The position numbers and the translations under genes were made by a program. From assembly GCA_019614645.1 (NCBI GenBank), contig JABWDB010000001.1, positions 18,579,501-18,643,500 of the forward strand: 64,000 nt of DNA, written 5' to 3'. Below the pieces are notes generated by a model. It ran no database searches. It was given only the letters and a program-made list of their open reading frames with translations, and was not told where the DNA came from. Positions 23,100 to 38,213 of this stretch are shown here, piece after piece. The stretch comes from Stratiolaelaps scimitus. Its lineage: Eukaryota > Arthropoda > Arachnida > Mesostigmata > Laelapidae. Each line of letters starts with the position of its first letter. The first letter of the stretch is position 1.

Positions 23100-26000
23100 G
23101 GACTGTGTCTACGGCCAAGGCTAAAACGAGCAACTTCAACAAATGGACATATTGAATGTAGTTCGACAGACGAGATGTTCGACCGATGCGAGTTACATAA
23201 CTCGTCGTCTAAGAGCCTGCAACTTCTATTTCACTGTTTCACCTCTCCAAATATGAATACATTTATTAATAGCGAATGCAGTACTCTCTGTAGGGTCCGA
23301 GTCGCGCCTGCCTCTCGCTATCGTCCTCGATAGTGGCTTGATACGTGTACTTGTTGGCACGTCATCTATGGACTACTTCGTGCTATTGGCGTATGTTAGC
23401 GGAGCTCGCTGGACTCAGGCGTGTCCTGTGGTCATTGGTGTTTAGAAGCGATCCCCATATTGTCCTATGCAGCTGAAGTATTGTTCATACGTGTGCACAC
23501 ATTTAATGATCGTTTACGTGAGCCCTTAACTTTTGCGCATCCCACACGTCGTAACGGGCATTAATGACTTTCTCACTCCACGAAAAATTGATTTCTATCA
23601 TTCCTGTGATTTACCCCCCACAACCTGTGGTTGGCATAGGGCCAACAAAGGGGTGTGCAGTTCATCACCTGAAGCCTGTCAGAAAACTTACTGGTAGATG
23701 GCGGCGGCAGCAGCGACGGTGGCGGCAGTAACAACAGCAATAATAACACCAAGGACAATTATAACGACACACATGGGCGGGTCCACCTGAGTGCTACGAT
23801 GTACGCTATATATAGATAGATAGGTATATTTATACAATATATGTACATCCGCGTGTGTGGACGTGCTACTATATAGGGTACCCCGATACGCCGAATCGAG
23901 GTCCATCAAAGGCGAGACCACATATCCCCGATTCGTGCCACGATACAAACAGACAGACAGATCCTGTTTCGAACGATTACGCACTGTACTGTGCTACAAT
24001 GCAATTACATATTCAATGGCGCTATGATTGTACGCATTTGCCTGTAATCGTTTACAAAACGTGATATCGCGTAATTGTCCTCTGTTGTTGGGTGGACCCG
24101 TCGTCCACGCGTCCTTGGCACAAGCTGCTGCTGCGATCAGCGTTGAATTAGCGAACTCTCGCGATACATCACTATTGTAGAATAAGGTAAACAAGCGATT
24201 CACATAACAGTTATACATTTACAACCTATAGCATAACCCTCTCAATAGGTTTATAGTATAAATTGGGAGTCTGCTAATCCTCATCGAATATCCTCCACCT
24301 CCCCCCCCGCGCGGATTATGTCTGGGGACAACAGAGGGAACGGTGTTGCTTTTTCTCGTATGATTTGGATATTGTAGCCGCCCCTGTGCTCTAGCCTACC
24401 TTGAGGCCAACATTGGTAGAAACATCGGTTTGTTCCTCGGGGCCTCATACAGCCGGGTTGGGTGGACAGTTCGGCAGCCGGTCTAGTCTGATCGACGACC
24501 AGCCTACTTCTTCTAGCTGCTGCTCAAGGCTACTCATGGAACAGTCTCTGCACGCAAGCTGAATATATGGCAGTAGCTAGTTTATTCTCACCTTGTCAGT
24601 ATGCTGTAGTATATATATATATAGATATATATTATATATGTATATATATTTGTGTATGTGTGTCGAACGCCCTGAGCTCGAATGTGCTGGGTATCCAATG
24701 ACATCTAACAGGGCTAGAAAACTCGTTCATTCGAGCAAGAGTCGCCCTTCGGACGGCCGGTCGTCGACTTGCTGCTGAGGCTATGCGGCACAGATACCGC
24801 CTTAGATGATGCTTTTTGAAATTATGTTATAGAATGAAGTGAATTTAGATTAAGCTATTAGAGAATTCATTTACATTGTCCTCAAAGTTCGGAGCAAGTA
24901 TTATTATATATAATAGCAAACGCTACGAAGTCGAAAGTAAATCGTATATATATATATATATATATATATACAAACATAATAACTTGAAAATACGGTCAAG
25001 TCGAACATTCTGAATCTTACCGAATTTATGTCAGAACTCTGTACTGCACTTGGTTAGTGCGGATTCAATCTTGATCTGTAATATATTTTACGCTGCTCAA
25101 TAACCGCGCTCTGCGTTTCGAGTTCGTTATGGGGAATCGATGGCGGGAGACTGCAACCCGAGAGAAACTCAATAAAAATCTAAATTAGAAACATCCTTGT
25201 AATGTACGCGTTATATCTCTGTGTATCTCTTGTTAAAGCCGTGTCTGTGATGTCGCACTGAAGATTTGTATTCTGAAGAATTACAATCAATCAATAATGA
25301 GTATTTTTTTTTATTAAAGGTGTGTTTTATAGGTGCCCAGCCAGGGGTCGCTCTTCACTGTTCAAAGGAAGGCTCGCCGTGCAAATTCGCCGCCGTACAA
25401 ATCTTCGCAAAAGGGAGAGACTGTACCACCGCGAATCGCTTTTCACAGATACTAAATTGTATTATGCATAGTCGCATTGGTGATATCCGTTTCCAATTAG
25501 TAACTAGTCAATTTGTGTTCTTTAAAAGGCTACTCGATGCGAAGGCTGCTATGAGAAAGGAAGAAGGTCTTCTTTCTCTAGTTGCGAAAGTCAATTCTCT
25601 GCTTCATTAAATAGCGCATGATATCCGACCGCGCAGGGTCTATAGGGTAGCTCGGTTCTATTTTAATGGGCTCACTTTGTCAAGGCTGAAGAATCCGGAT
25701 ATCACATCATCGTACAACGTATGTTCCATGCTGACAATAGCAATAACAAAAATCTGGCAGATGATGGAATTGTGAAGGTCCTGAATGTTCCGTCGCTCAT
25801 TACTTTTCGACTTTTTTTTATAAAGATAGTGCCATTCAACTTCTACCATTATCGCTAATTTACTCTGCATATTCTAGCGGAGTGCACGACGGAGGAATCC
25901 TGGCTTGCCGAGATCATCCTACTGCTGACTGACTCGGACGTCTCGAAACAACATGACCCCCTGTCACCATTATGAGCTCCGAAGAAAGTTGAGCCTAGAA

Positions 26001-26158
26001 ATAAGTTTCGGATTGAAGTGCCGCCGTTCATACCGACGTCGAAGAATATGTCAATGGAAAATATTACACCTAACGACTAAAAGCGATTCAAGGCTAAGAA
26101 GGACAGTAAGTACAAAAGCTACAGAGAATGACCAATAGTCAGTTTCAGCAAATATGTT

Positions 26159-26195
<37 letters not shown>

Positions 26196-26559
26196 GTAGT
26201 TCGTATATATATTAGTTGAATATGTTAGGTTCTGTCCTCGGAAAAAATTCACTGCCCGAACAAAGCTCAGGGCTCGTTGACCTCTTGTTGCTTCTTCTGG
26301 TCGATTATAATCCTTCTCGGTGACATCTTCAATCTGTGACCAAACAGCACGCAGTGGCCAAACCAATCATGTGCCCCTGAACTTGGTGGTTAATCCATTC
26401 AGTTCCGAGATGTCTGACACCGCCGCCGCCAATATCGCCACGACTACTACATATTTCCATTTAGTTTAAAATCTCCTATTATGACACCTTTTTTTTATTC
26501 TGAGCGTCCGTGTAATTTTGTCTCTCCTCTCTGTCGCCTTCGGACTATGAATCTTATCT

Positions 26560-26609
<50 letters not shown>

Positions 26610-26813
26610 CGTGTGTGTGTTATAGGCGTCATCATTACGATTTATGCATTATAATAATTTTGTTATTGTGTTTGTGACTTAGACAATGCTGCTCCTACTG
26701 CTCGTTCCACTGTTGCTGCTCTGAGCCGCGTGGCAATCGTTTCTAATCAACATCGTGGTGTCTCAATGTTATCGACCAGCAGACTACTAGATCGTCTGAT
26801 GACTATCTTCTCT

Positions 26814-26849
<36 letters not shown>

Positions 26850-29800
26850 AATAGTGTTTGTTCCCTCTAATTCTCTCTGAAGACGCGTGCCGTTTGACAC
26901 CGGATCTTCAAGGGATTATGTATATCTCTTTCAAATGGCAGGGCAACGAATTGCTTCATTATTGTCGTAGTCATCAGTCCTCAAGGCACGCGGCTGCCAC
27001 TGTTGCAGTCATCGTTATCGAATCATCATGTATACTTATGTCCTCAAAACAATTGCTGCGCATCAACAATTACAACAAGAACAACAAAAACGCGGCGTTA
27101 ATTCTCCACGCTTTTGCGTCCCATGCATTTGCTCTATGCTTTGTTTCATACTTCACAGTATTTCAGCATTTTGACTGGGCCGCTTTTGGGTATTTGCCAG
27201 TCGGCGATCTAAATAGAATAAACTCTACATTTGCCTATTTATGCTGCACAACTGCCCTCCCCGGCTCAGATTCTCGAGGTGATGCCGAGTTACAGTTGAA
27301 GTGCAACAACATCGTCTTGTGCTCGTATCTGAGGTCCGCCCCAAACAACAGAAAGGCAGAAGCAGCGACGCCGACGACGATAACAACAGCAACAACAACG
27401 ATATCGTCAACAGCACCAGTAATAATGAACATAACAACAAAACAGCAACAGAAATACGGGGGCCGCCTGTCTGCTATGTAATTGAGTTGTTCAGATGCTT
27501 ACGGTCATTGTCGGAAGCAACTGAGCCGACGAAATTAAATCGTCTATTTTTTTTGTATGCAATTCTGTATGGAGAGGGTTAATTTCTCCATCGTTTCGCT
27601 CTCTTCGCGCTAGATCTACGAATGCATCTTGTTTAGATGCTCTTGGACGTCCGTGTAACTAAACGCGAAGATTTAATTATTATATATTAGTTGTTCCACC
27701 TTACCGCGAATAGGGAGATGGTGAACTCATGACGCCTCAGCGGCTCCACATAACGAACAAGCGCACTAGCAAGAATCACAACTGAACTCAGCATGGGTAG
27801 AGGGAACGTGATAGAAGATAGGAGATCACAATCGGAGAGGTGCTAATTCAGTTGGCGGGGGGTGGTATATATTCGCGACGAGTTTGCCACGAAAGTGGTT
27901 TAGGACCCACAGGCTTCGTGGAGAGGTTACTATTGCGAAAGGAAATATGAAAACAAATCAATAAGACAGTGAAGTTCCGATTAATAGCTAAAATTAAATT
28001 AATAGGCAAGATCAGCAAACCTTTGGGAATACCACTACATTTCATGAGTACATGGATCGAGTTTTGCATATGCGAGTTTTCAGTGAGGTGTCGTTGAAAT
28101 AAACGAAGTAGATGCGGGCGGACAATGAATTGTCTAGACAATCGCAAGAACTCAAAAAAAAAAAATAAAAAATGGTGTTTCGGAAATAACGAATTAGCCA
28201 CAAGTGGTTTCGTAGCAATCGTGAATTGCCATTGCCATTTTCTTAGGTCTATATTCCCATTAGAGGATCAGCTTGCTCGTTGTCGAGGCGTCTGCTCTCT
28301 TCTTACCGAGACTTGTTCGATGGATTAGCAACCATCACATGCTAATTGCACAGTAGATACTGTGATCGAACACTGACCACTACAGGCAGCTCTCGCTGCT
28401 TCGTGTGTTACTGTAGCCTTGCTACCTGAGGTGCTGAACTTCACAATAGTGCAGATATAAAATATATATGTTGAGAAAGTGGGAGTCCTAATGCCTGTAC
28501 CCTTCGCGTATGGCGACCATCGAACAATTAACTCAGCCCTATATATCCATCTTTCTTGCAGCAAATATTGACGCTGCTTCTAGTTATCGAATGGACTCTA
28601 CGCCGCATACGTACGTGTCTACGTTTAAGCCGCTTTCAATCGACTCGCAACAACCTCTAGCTTAGATAAGGCGTCGGGTGGCCGACAATGATTAGCGTTT
28701 GTTTGTGGTATGGCGCGAACAAATCTGATTACAGTGTGTGAGTGGTAACGTAATTACGTCGCTTATTCTGCCCAGGGGTTTAGCTAAATCAGGTCAATGA
28801 GCAAAATCACATCCCGCTCGCCCTGTCAAATGCTGCCACCTGCCTCCATAAGCTCCTCAGCGTCGCCAGCTAACCAGGACAACATCGCGCGGGGAGATCC
28901 TGCACCGACATCGGACCATCCAAAGCTAAACGCTCGGCAGAGTCGAGCAAACGAGGCGGATGAAAGGAGGCGACGAGACGATCTCAATTTCGACCCTGGA
29001 AGCGTTTCGAGCGTTTGCAAGGATCAAATCGTCGCCCCGGCACGAGTGGACCGTCGAACACCCAGACAAACCATTCGTGATCGCAAGTTATTCGCATAAA
29101 ATAAACTGTATAGATACACACACGCATCCATACGTTCCAAACGAAGCCATTGTCATAGGGCTACTACGGCCACTCAGCTGTTGTAGTCATAAAGCATGAG
29201 GGGGCACACTCACCTGTGCACGGCATTTATGCCTGAATCTTCTGCGATTCTCGTATAGGGATTGTTTAATTCGAAAGAGCGTGGCTGTTTCGCTGACCTC
29301 ACTTGCGGAACTGTATGTCGGCACCACAGCAGCCACACAGTGGCTACACTATGACAGCTGGTTCATTTTGATTACTACTCGCGTTTACGATCGCTTGAGG
29401 CACACAGCGGATCGGACAGCAGCGCGGTGTCCGGTTCAGCAGTGCGAACACCACCCGTCCGAGTCGGCCGAACTGTTCTGTTGTGGAGCATTGTATTAAA
29501 CATCGTGCTCGGCCATCCCCTCCCATTGTAACTAAATGGCTAAAAACAATAAAGCAAACCACTATTTCCACAGTCACTTTCTTTTCCGGCTGTTGAGTTG
29601 TGGCACGTGTTCCAGCTTCTCGTCGGTGATCTCAAGGACAGATTCGTTCTTGCGACGAATAAATAGAAAACCTCGTGTTTGTTTCTGCCTCCCTACTAAG
29701 GAAAATTAGAGGGGAAATTTGTGGAACAATTAGCGTTGTCGGCCTACACCAAAAAATGAATGCAGCCAATTGCTGAGTTTAACACGAGGGATAGCACGCT

Positions 29801-32800
29801 TCATTGCACGCTCCTGCATCGCCACTCGTCATGAAGTGTTCACCCCGGAAGTCGTCCATCCGAGTGGTCATCGTTCTGTGTTATTTGTTATACAAATTAA
29901 AAATGATGGCCAACCAAAACGAGCTTCTAAATGATTCGCTGATCTAATTGTCCCCTCCGAACTTCTCGGAGACGGGGAAGGGTATGGCGTTGGATCTAAT
30001 ATTTTGCAGTATGGACGTTGAGAGAACGTTCGCCTTCTCGCTTTCTCGAGCCAAATCTCTGCTCTATCTGGCTCGTGGGTGGAGTGTCCCATCGCCGCCA
30101 AAAGCCGAGCATCGTCGGACGTGCTCGCACGCCAGTTGCAGTGTGCGAGCGCGGATCGCGTAGTGTTCGTAGTTTGCCGCTCCGGGAATAACATTAGTCA
30201 CTTCTGCAGCCACTAATTTCTCCACTGCTACTTCAAATACAGCTCCGAGAGAGGACAGACAGATAAGGGGAGAGAGAGAGAGCTTTATTAATACCTCATT
30301 CTTTTTCTGTGTCGAGTTGCAATACTACTTGTCAAATCTCTTTGAGCAGTCAGTCGATGAGCTTGTCCCTCGCTAGCTCTCCGACCGAGCTCTGTAGGGT
30401 GTGTTACTGCTGCGATGGCTAATGCCGGCTACACGTTCAGGCACTGGTCATCACCTATCAAAACGGACCTAAAACATTTCCGCGTTCGGTAGGCGTTTCG
30501 GTGGGGTCATATATCGATCAACACTGCATAACACCACTAAATCTATTGCCAAAGCACCGCCCACAGCGAGCCCGTTTAGGATAATCGTTAAATGCAACCG
30601 TCATCCTCGTCACTGTCCGTGTTGCATGGGCAATTTCAAGTTTCTGCCCAGAATTGACACTGTGCATTTGTTCTAGATGAAAGCGTCTACCTAAGAACTA
30701 TAGGGCGCCGTCTGTATTTATTTCTATTCTTTTTATTTACATCTGCTGTGCACCGCCAGCTGAAATGGTTATTTTGACGCGTAATCACTCGATGTAATTG
30801 GCTGCACAGTCGACTGACTCGTCGCTCTTGAACCTTTGACGGATCCTACTTCGAATCTTGTTGGGCCCAGATGTGCACTAACGAGAAGATAGGCGCAGGT
30901 CCGGTACCCGAATGTTGACCTAACACAGAACTGAGATCATTGAGATGGTATGTTGTTTCCGCGTCCGCATGGATATCATCACTCCCCACGCTTTCGTTGC
31001 GCTTGCGTAATCATCGCGTTAGAGCAGACGACGTACCTAAAAACTCCTAGGACAGAATTCCAAGGGGGTCATTATGGCGTATATACATCCACCAGTACAG
31101 CTTTCGTTTGCACTAGTTCTCTGGCTTCGGCATACATCAACAGTGCAATAGTAAACAATGCTATCTTGTCAGCTTAAACCAGATGCGAAGTTCAGCTACT
31201 ATTACGGTATGAGTATGCAGATTTATCGTCAATATAGGAATATCCACGAGATCTTGAAGAGCCATCTATGATTACGCAAAATACGTTTTGTTCTCCAGAA
31301 AGCCATCCAAATTATGCAAGCGACTCAAATCCACATATAATAGATTCAGCGCTCTATCGCAAGCGAAACGAACGCATGATATTTTCATTCTGTGGAGCAA
31401 TAAAAGAGACGTCGAAACTCCGTTCGTTATAAGTGAAACTAAATCTCTCGCTATTAGGATTAACCATGAATCCTATTCCAATAATTGGATTGTATATCAC
31501 CAGATTTCAGATCACATTTCGTATCAACGATTTTCGTTCTCTAGAAGTCGATACATATAGACAGCTTGTAGCTAAGAAACGCCTATTGAAGAACTCGCCG
31601 CTCTATTTACGCCCCTATAGATTGAAACAGTTCGCATGCAAACGTCTCGGCTAGTTAGCCAACGTGCTCAGTTCACACCTACGAGCATATCGATCTCTTC
31701 TTAATACCAATCGATATGGCGCTCTGCCTGATTTCGCCGCCTATCGCAGGTTTTCGCCTTACGAATACAGCCTTTGTTGCATTTGTCTTGATCCTCTGGC
31801 TCTTCGACGGCCACATTTCGTGATCGCCGCCTCCGGGCCAACGGCGGGAGCAGCCACAGATACGAAGTGTTGTAAAACTATCGTAATAGAGACGGAGCGG
31901 CCTTTCCAGGCGTCAGTGTAATCTTCTCGATGATATCAATTTAAGCCACACCACCACCGCCGTCGTCACTAGCGAGCGACTGTACGAGACCCCGACCAAC
32001 ATTGGGCCCCGTCTGCAGGCCAACTTTCAACTGCGAAGTTACTCCGAAAATTTCTGGACGTGTGACGCATGAGTGGCGCGCAAGTCGCGGAGATCTGTCG
32101 GTGTTTTACTGCTCAGAGGAGTGTTTCTGATGAGTTCCTCCGCGGGTTTCCCCCGGCCATTCGTCCTGTTCCGTGTCCGCTTCGGCTCACCCCTCAAAAT
32201 ATATTCGTGTCCCATCATGGGACAGAGGGGAATGGGGAGGCGGGGAGAGAGAGAGAGAGAGAAATGCACAGAGCGCGGGTGCCTGAGAGCCTACGCATGA
32301 GCCTGTTCATTTCTGATGAAAAACTGAAAATTTAGGAATGAACTGAAAAGCTACGATATATATGCATTTCTCTTCGGTTAGATTTCTGAGCGGTCCTCTT
32401 TTCCTTTCTACCTCTTCAAGGAAGCAAGGCCCCATACCGTGTAGGCTGGCTCAGTGTCAGACACCGCATACTTATCGACTATCAGGATAGTTCTATGAAT
32501 CAGCCATAAATGCGCTCACAGATAACACCTGACTTCCAGCTAGACGGATCAATTCGGCACGGAGGAGTGTACCCTTTCGTGGTCTGACCAATGTACTGCG
32601 GTCAATGCGTAACTGTCATTACGGATCCTGTTTTTGTCCACGACATCATCTGCGTTGTTCGAAAAGCAACCAAGTAGCATATCCGAATGCGTCACTTTCC
32701 TCTCTCAACGCAAGAGATTTCTCCAGTGTCAGAGATCTGTCATTTGGGGCTACTCCTAAGCTGCACTACGGATCGTAAATATTTATTGACTGACTAGTCG

Positions 32801-34806
32801 TCTATTCCTTGTGTTGCGCAGAAGCCCGTGCCTCAATGCCACCGCGACCGCCAGCAGTGGGCCCACACACAGAAACCCAAAATCGAACTTAACTCGTTTT
32901 CGCAGCAAAGTGAGAATTCGTCTGGTTCATTTGGAGATCGCGCTGTCGCGCTCGTATAGATAACGGAGTTTTCCAGGCACGCTTTTTCTCGTCCGACTCA
33001 CCACCGTCACACCGTCCTACCTATTGCTTTGGCAGCCTCGTCATATTTTAGCTCTCTCCAGATTCTCTCTAAAGGGATCCTTTCTTTCTCCATCTCTCCC
33101 TGTTCTCGCGAAGAGGATGAACTAAAATCATTGATGGGTACATCCTCGGCGGTCGTGTTCGATCGACGAGTCAAGACGCCTTTCCTTCAAGATTCATGAC
33201 CGCGCTTATTCGCTTCTGTGTGATGTCGGTGCAAACCTCGACGTCCGTGTAAATATTTCGCAGACCATGCTATACTGGTATATCTGGGCATATCTGGGTG
33301 ACGAGTGTACATTTGAACGCATGTTATCCAACCTGTCGCTGAAGCATCGAACTCGGGCATCCTTTAAGGTCTACCTACGCCTCTATAGCCAGTCAGCCAG
33401 CCCGACTTTCAGTAGGCTTACCGCTGCACACCAACTTGCACACCAACTGATACGCTAGACCAAGGGCGGCAGTCAACATGTAACGAATGAAAATCACGGA
33501 TCCCTCCCCTCCCGCATGATATCAATCAGCATGTTGGCCTAGCAATATCAGATGTATCTTCCAGGTGATTGATGCACGCGTGGTTATTTTATTTCGAGGA
33601 AAATGCAACGGAATTGAGTCCAGGCGACTTCCTCCAGTCGATAGTGCGCATACATCGATTTAGCGCATCTACCCTACGCTAATATTAGATATGTTTCTCA
33701 TTTTTGAAGGGGAGCAACTGTAAAATGCATTACGCACCAGCTCCACGCGCCACTCACGAATGGGTGTCCTCCCTAGCTATTTGGGAGGAGTTTGGGGAGA
33801 CTTGCACCCACTAAACATCATCGTCTGTATCTACGCCTCTCGCTCTCTACGAGGGCTGCCTGCGCATGAATTCCGTCGTTGGATGCGATGCATGTCGAAC
33901 GTAGTGATCTAAGTTTCGTATAATCAGTTGTACCGCGTGTCATACTAGCATTGGATTGAAGAACGAAATTGCAGTCACTTCACAAATCTGCAGTGCTATT
34001 CGAGCTCAACTTAGCTCGGGGTATTTAACTGCCATGTACTTGTATTTCCTGCCGTTCATATGTGCCGCTGTAGTGGACTGGTTGCCAATTGCAGTTCGAG
34101 AATATTGGTAACAGAAATTTGGGGCCTTTTAAGAATATCTCTTCCAACCTTGTTCTCGAGAAGAAGAGAACATAACTGCCTCATTTTAGATATTATGGTG
34201 TATGACATTATGGCACAGTAATGGCAATTTGCAAAAATACCCAGTCGAGCAGCCTTGTGATAGTATTCGTAAACGTGTAAGCTTTACGTTTTGTCTCAGA
34301 ATTGGGCATTGTCTAAAATGTGCGATAATTAGGGTCATTCATGGATAACAATCACTCTCAGACAGACATGGCCTTGATCATTTAAGCTCTGCGGGCTTGT
34401 TGGACTCCAGCCCCCGCTACGCATCGCGTCCATAGAAACAATCTCAGGTCCGACTCGCCATTGAGGAGACCTTGAAGCGTTTACCAGGAATACGAAGGAC
34501 CACGGTTCAAAATCCAAGGCTCCCTTTCTAACCATGAGCGAAACGAGACAGACGTGTGCCAAATTAGCAAAGCAGCTGAGAATGCTGGCGGTACTCACGC
34601 AGGTAGTTTCGATTTGTATGTGCCCAATGGACGCAGGTAGTTAGACCATAGCGAAGTAATGCTGATTATTTCCGAGCCATGGGGGGGGGGGAGGACGGGT
34701 TTAGTGGGTTTATAAGTTCCACAGTAGTCACTACTCCGGCTGAGTGACACATGTGCATCAAGCATTCCTGAAACCCCCATAAATAAAGTTAGCTAGACCA
34801 GGCCAG
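23100..34806. other. Long stretch without a recognisable gene
   Basis: No host gene can be supported apart from the weak exon candidate at 25333. It holds (TA)n tracts at about 24610-24650, 24945-24970, 26161-26191, 26563-26600 (followed by (GT)n to about 26621) and 26814-26849. There is a GA-run near 32244 and a 10-G run near 34681. ORFs of 85-207 codons (for example 26858-27481, 28797-29099 and 29868-30194) show no family motif and contain simple repeats or overlap other frames. Confidence 0.5.
25333..25610 (+). CDS. Possible terminal exon, unrecognised
   Basis: A frame is open from a good 3' splice-site context (T-rich tract, then TTTTATAG ending at 25332) to TAA at 25608-25610, about 92 codons. 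It reads AQPGVALHCSKEGSPCKFAA and later LLDAKAAMRKEEGLLSLVAK, with an amphipathic, charged C-terminal part and no low-complexity run. The stop overlaps ATTAAA, a weak polyadenylation motif. There is no ATG at the front, so it would have to be an internal or last exon. No family is recognised; chance is possible. Confidence 0.2.
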
Positions 34807-34900
34807 GTATTACTTCAGTCAGCGCCTTACAAGGATCGACAGTTGAGGATATGGTTGGTTTCAACTGCCGGTCCCTGCAAGGCACTGACTGAAGTAATAC
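34807..34900 (-). ncRNA. 94-nt hairpin, candidate microRNA-like precursor
   Basis: The arms 34807-34847 and 34860-34900 pair over 41 positions around a loop of about 12 bases. On the plus strand the stem has four A/C mismatches (23/84, 29/78, 32/75 and 39/68, counting from 34800). Read on the minus strand, all four become G-U wobbles and the stem is almost unbroken. That asymmetry is why I place it on the minus strand. Size and stem quality suit a microRNA precursor, but a short inverted repeat from a transposon is an alternative. I do not recognise a known mature microRNA. Confidence 0.45.
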
Positions 34901-37900
34901 TTTTGACGATCCCGGTCAGTGCTCCAAGTCAAAATCGGTTCTGGGTTTAGTCAGTAAGGGTCTGACACTATCAAGCAAATACCTTGGTTGTGAAGCCTAG
35001 TGTTCATACAGGATTTACCTTTAGCCTCTATCAAAAAAAAGGTGCACTGATTAGTAGAAGCATTGCTAGAGCGCAATGTTTTGGTGCGTCATTGTAGCCG
35101 TCAAATTAGTATATTCTTCTTAACAAGGCACCAAGTACGAGCAACTTTCTATAATGAGGCCATCAGTATTTTCTAGATGCCTCTTTTAGGAGTATTATAG
35201 TGACCAAGACTGACATTGGTCAGATCTGGAGATCAGACAAGATCGCATGGATGAACATCGTCCGAATGATGACTATCACGGAACGACTAACAGTCAGAGA
35301 TAGTGTTGGCGTCATGGTAGTTGTCTTTAGGCAGGCTGATTGTAATATTTAGGATGACGTCAGCCCCCTTATCATCAAGGACACATGTGCATTAATCAGT
35401 GATGACACATAATCTTGCCTTCGAATGTTAACAGAAAGTACTACATTTATTGTATGTCGTTTATAGACAAAAAATAAACAAAACAGGTTAGCATATCCTT
35501 TGGAGTTGCTCTCTGGTAAAGCAAACTCGTTTGTCTTCTCCAAGGAAAGCCTGCAAAGCAACGTTGTATTGGAATTAGCCTTGTTTTTGCTAAGATTTAC
35601 AATTATCTGTCCTTGGGGACAGCTCACCATATCGTCCCGCCTCGAAATTTCAAATAATTCCAGCAGAAGATTTTTGAACATTTCCCATGTATCTTATAAT
35701 TTAAAAACGTATGTGTCAAGTCGAACTTGACGTCATAGCGTGAAAATGTAGAAGTACAGATGTAAGATTTTCCTGTACGACAGACAAGAAACAACAATGG
35801 TGGTGTTAGAGCTAATAGGCCTCATTTGTAGTACAGAAGATGAAATTTGCGAGAGTTAGATATCTATCCAGGCAGTATTTCCTCCTTCAAGAAGAAGATA
35901 TATACCTCCAAATGTGTTCATTATATTTTAACGACGTTGACGATAACACAGATTTATAATACAATAAACATTATTGTTTTTAGTTGTCGCTAGGTATATG
36001 AGACCCTGTTTGCCTAATAATGCGTACGTTTCTGTCGAACGGCCGAGTTCACCCATAATTTCATGAGATCAACATGATCTTCTCCTAACTGAAGTCGAGT
36101 TGAAATGACCGCAATAGCGGTACATCGAATGGTCTCCGTCATCGTTGGGTCCTCTGATCAGCTAGTGCAATCCCCATGATAGGCAGTGGCCCCAGTCATG
36201 CCGTAAATTCGCTGCTAAGTGGCCAACGGTGGCAGAGTCCATGAAAGATTAGGTTCAGCGAAAGAAAATGATTCGACGGGTCCGCCAGATACGCCGCCAT
36301 AGCAACAAGTCAAATCAGCGTTGGTACGTCAGAGATTCACATTCGTGTACTCTCTGGAATGGCAAAAGCATGACACACAACGAACTGAAGCCTGTTCGCT
36401 GCTCGCTGACAAACATTTCCGCAGGGCGGATAATGTCACCTCGAATTGTATCTGACTGCCATTCACCTCTTGGGGATTTGTCACATCCTTTGTTGGTGTA
36501 TCTGGACGTGCAGTTTCCTCAGGGGCCTATTATTTCTCTGTCTGCGTGATTTAAGTGAATGAAGTCTATTGAGTTGCATTGTTCTGAATTAACAATTCTG
36601 TTATTATTATATAAGGGACCACTGCGGGTTGACATTTGGAGCTTGAATTCGTCCAGAGTCTACTGGCAGCAGGGCTGAGTTGAGGCATTTTACTACAGTA
36701 AGCTCTGTGTAACCCTATAAATAACAAAAATAGTCAGGATACATCCGCCCTTGTTGCAGCCTAAAACCGCTAAGATGGGCCTTAGCTGAGCAATGTTGGC
36801 GTTTCAGTATACATATGAAGGTGTATATATTAATAATATTAAATTATGCCTAATAGAAATTGGTTCGATACGGTAGAACGAAAATTTGACAATTGGCGCA
36901 TTAAGTAACGATTCAGCGAAAAAACGCTCTTTCAGAGCGAGTTTAAATCCGTTAAGTGTTGTGTTTATTGAACCTACATAAGCAGGTAAACAGAAACACG
37001 AACAGTGAATATGTCACAGCCCACATATCGCTAAGCTAGTTGACAATTTCACCAGTGGTGATGATCTTTCTTATACGAACTGTGTCGGTGTCATTTGTCG
37101 ACGACACAGCACCAAGCACTGTTCACTCTTAAGAGACTCGGTATCCTAACCGATACGCCTCATTAAATTAATGTGATGTTTATTTGAGCCGGTCACTAGT
37201 CTGTGAGAATGCCTGACTAGGTAGTTTCTAAAGGCATACTTTATGGTAACTCCTCGCGAGTGCATTGCTTGTTGTGCAGAATGTCTGTTGGAGGATAACC
37301 AGACAAGTTCCACAAGGGTTCCTTCTGCAGATTTTTCAAGCTATGCCGGAAGGCTATGCTGAACATGGCTTCGCTCATAATCGGGAAGGGTTGGAGCAAA
37401 ATGTCAGCTTTGAGCGTTCACTTCAGTTACGCATGGACAACCCATTTTCGACGGGTTTAAGTGTATACTGAAGATGTTGTCAAGGTAAGACGCCTACAAA
37501 ACGCTGGTTTGTTTCTATATCCCAGCGGACCCCGCCGCTCTGGCATCCAATGCAGGCCACTAGCGGAACAGAGAGACGAGCTGACTTACTCGCTGACAGC
37601 TGTCGTACTTCCCAAACGCTCCAAAATAAAAATTCCGATCGTGCACTGTATTATTATCATTGATTGGATACGACTTTGTACTTCCGAGACGCACGAATAT
37701 AAATTCTCCGCGTTCTTGTCTTCACGATACTTCATTAGAGTCGGTGGATTTCTCCGAACATTCTTCTCGCCGGCGCCGAACTCGACGTATAATCAGCGCT
37801 AAGGTCAACCCTATAGTGGCTAATACATCCGCGTGTGTTTATGTGCGCAAAGTTCGATTACACTTACCGGCCATGTACGGATATCGCATCTCCTCCACGC

Positions 37901-38181
37901 CTGTGTCGCTCCATAAATTCGTCACATTTATACTTGCCGACTTGCGCTACCCGTGATGACGGCCAGCGTTAGCTGATCCATCTGTTCGTCTTGCCGCTGT
38001 CCCCGCTCGTTTACTGTCAGGCATCTATTTCATCTGTTCATATTTCCTCGAGTGTCCATCTCGTCTTTGAGCGAAACATATTTCCAGATTCATTTCACCC
38101 GAGATCGATCGATGCGCATCAGCAACGCCATCGCTGCTATCGGAAATATCCACTGGCGTTGAGAGAAAGTGTTTACTCGTA

Positions 38182-38213
<32 letters not shown>

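Noticed and set aside
26858..27481. 207-codon plus-strand ORF
   Set aside because: Its second half is threonine/asparagine-rich from ACA/AAC repeats, other frames are open over the same bases, and no family motif is visible.
34807..34900. Assignment of the hairpin to the miR-12 family
   Set aside because: The minus-strand 5' arm contains AGTATTAC, which recalls miR-12, but the seed differs and the rest does not match.
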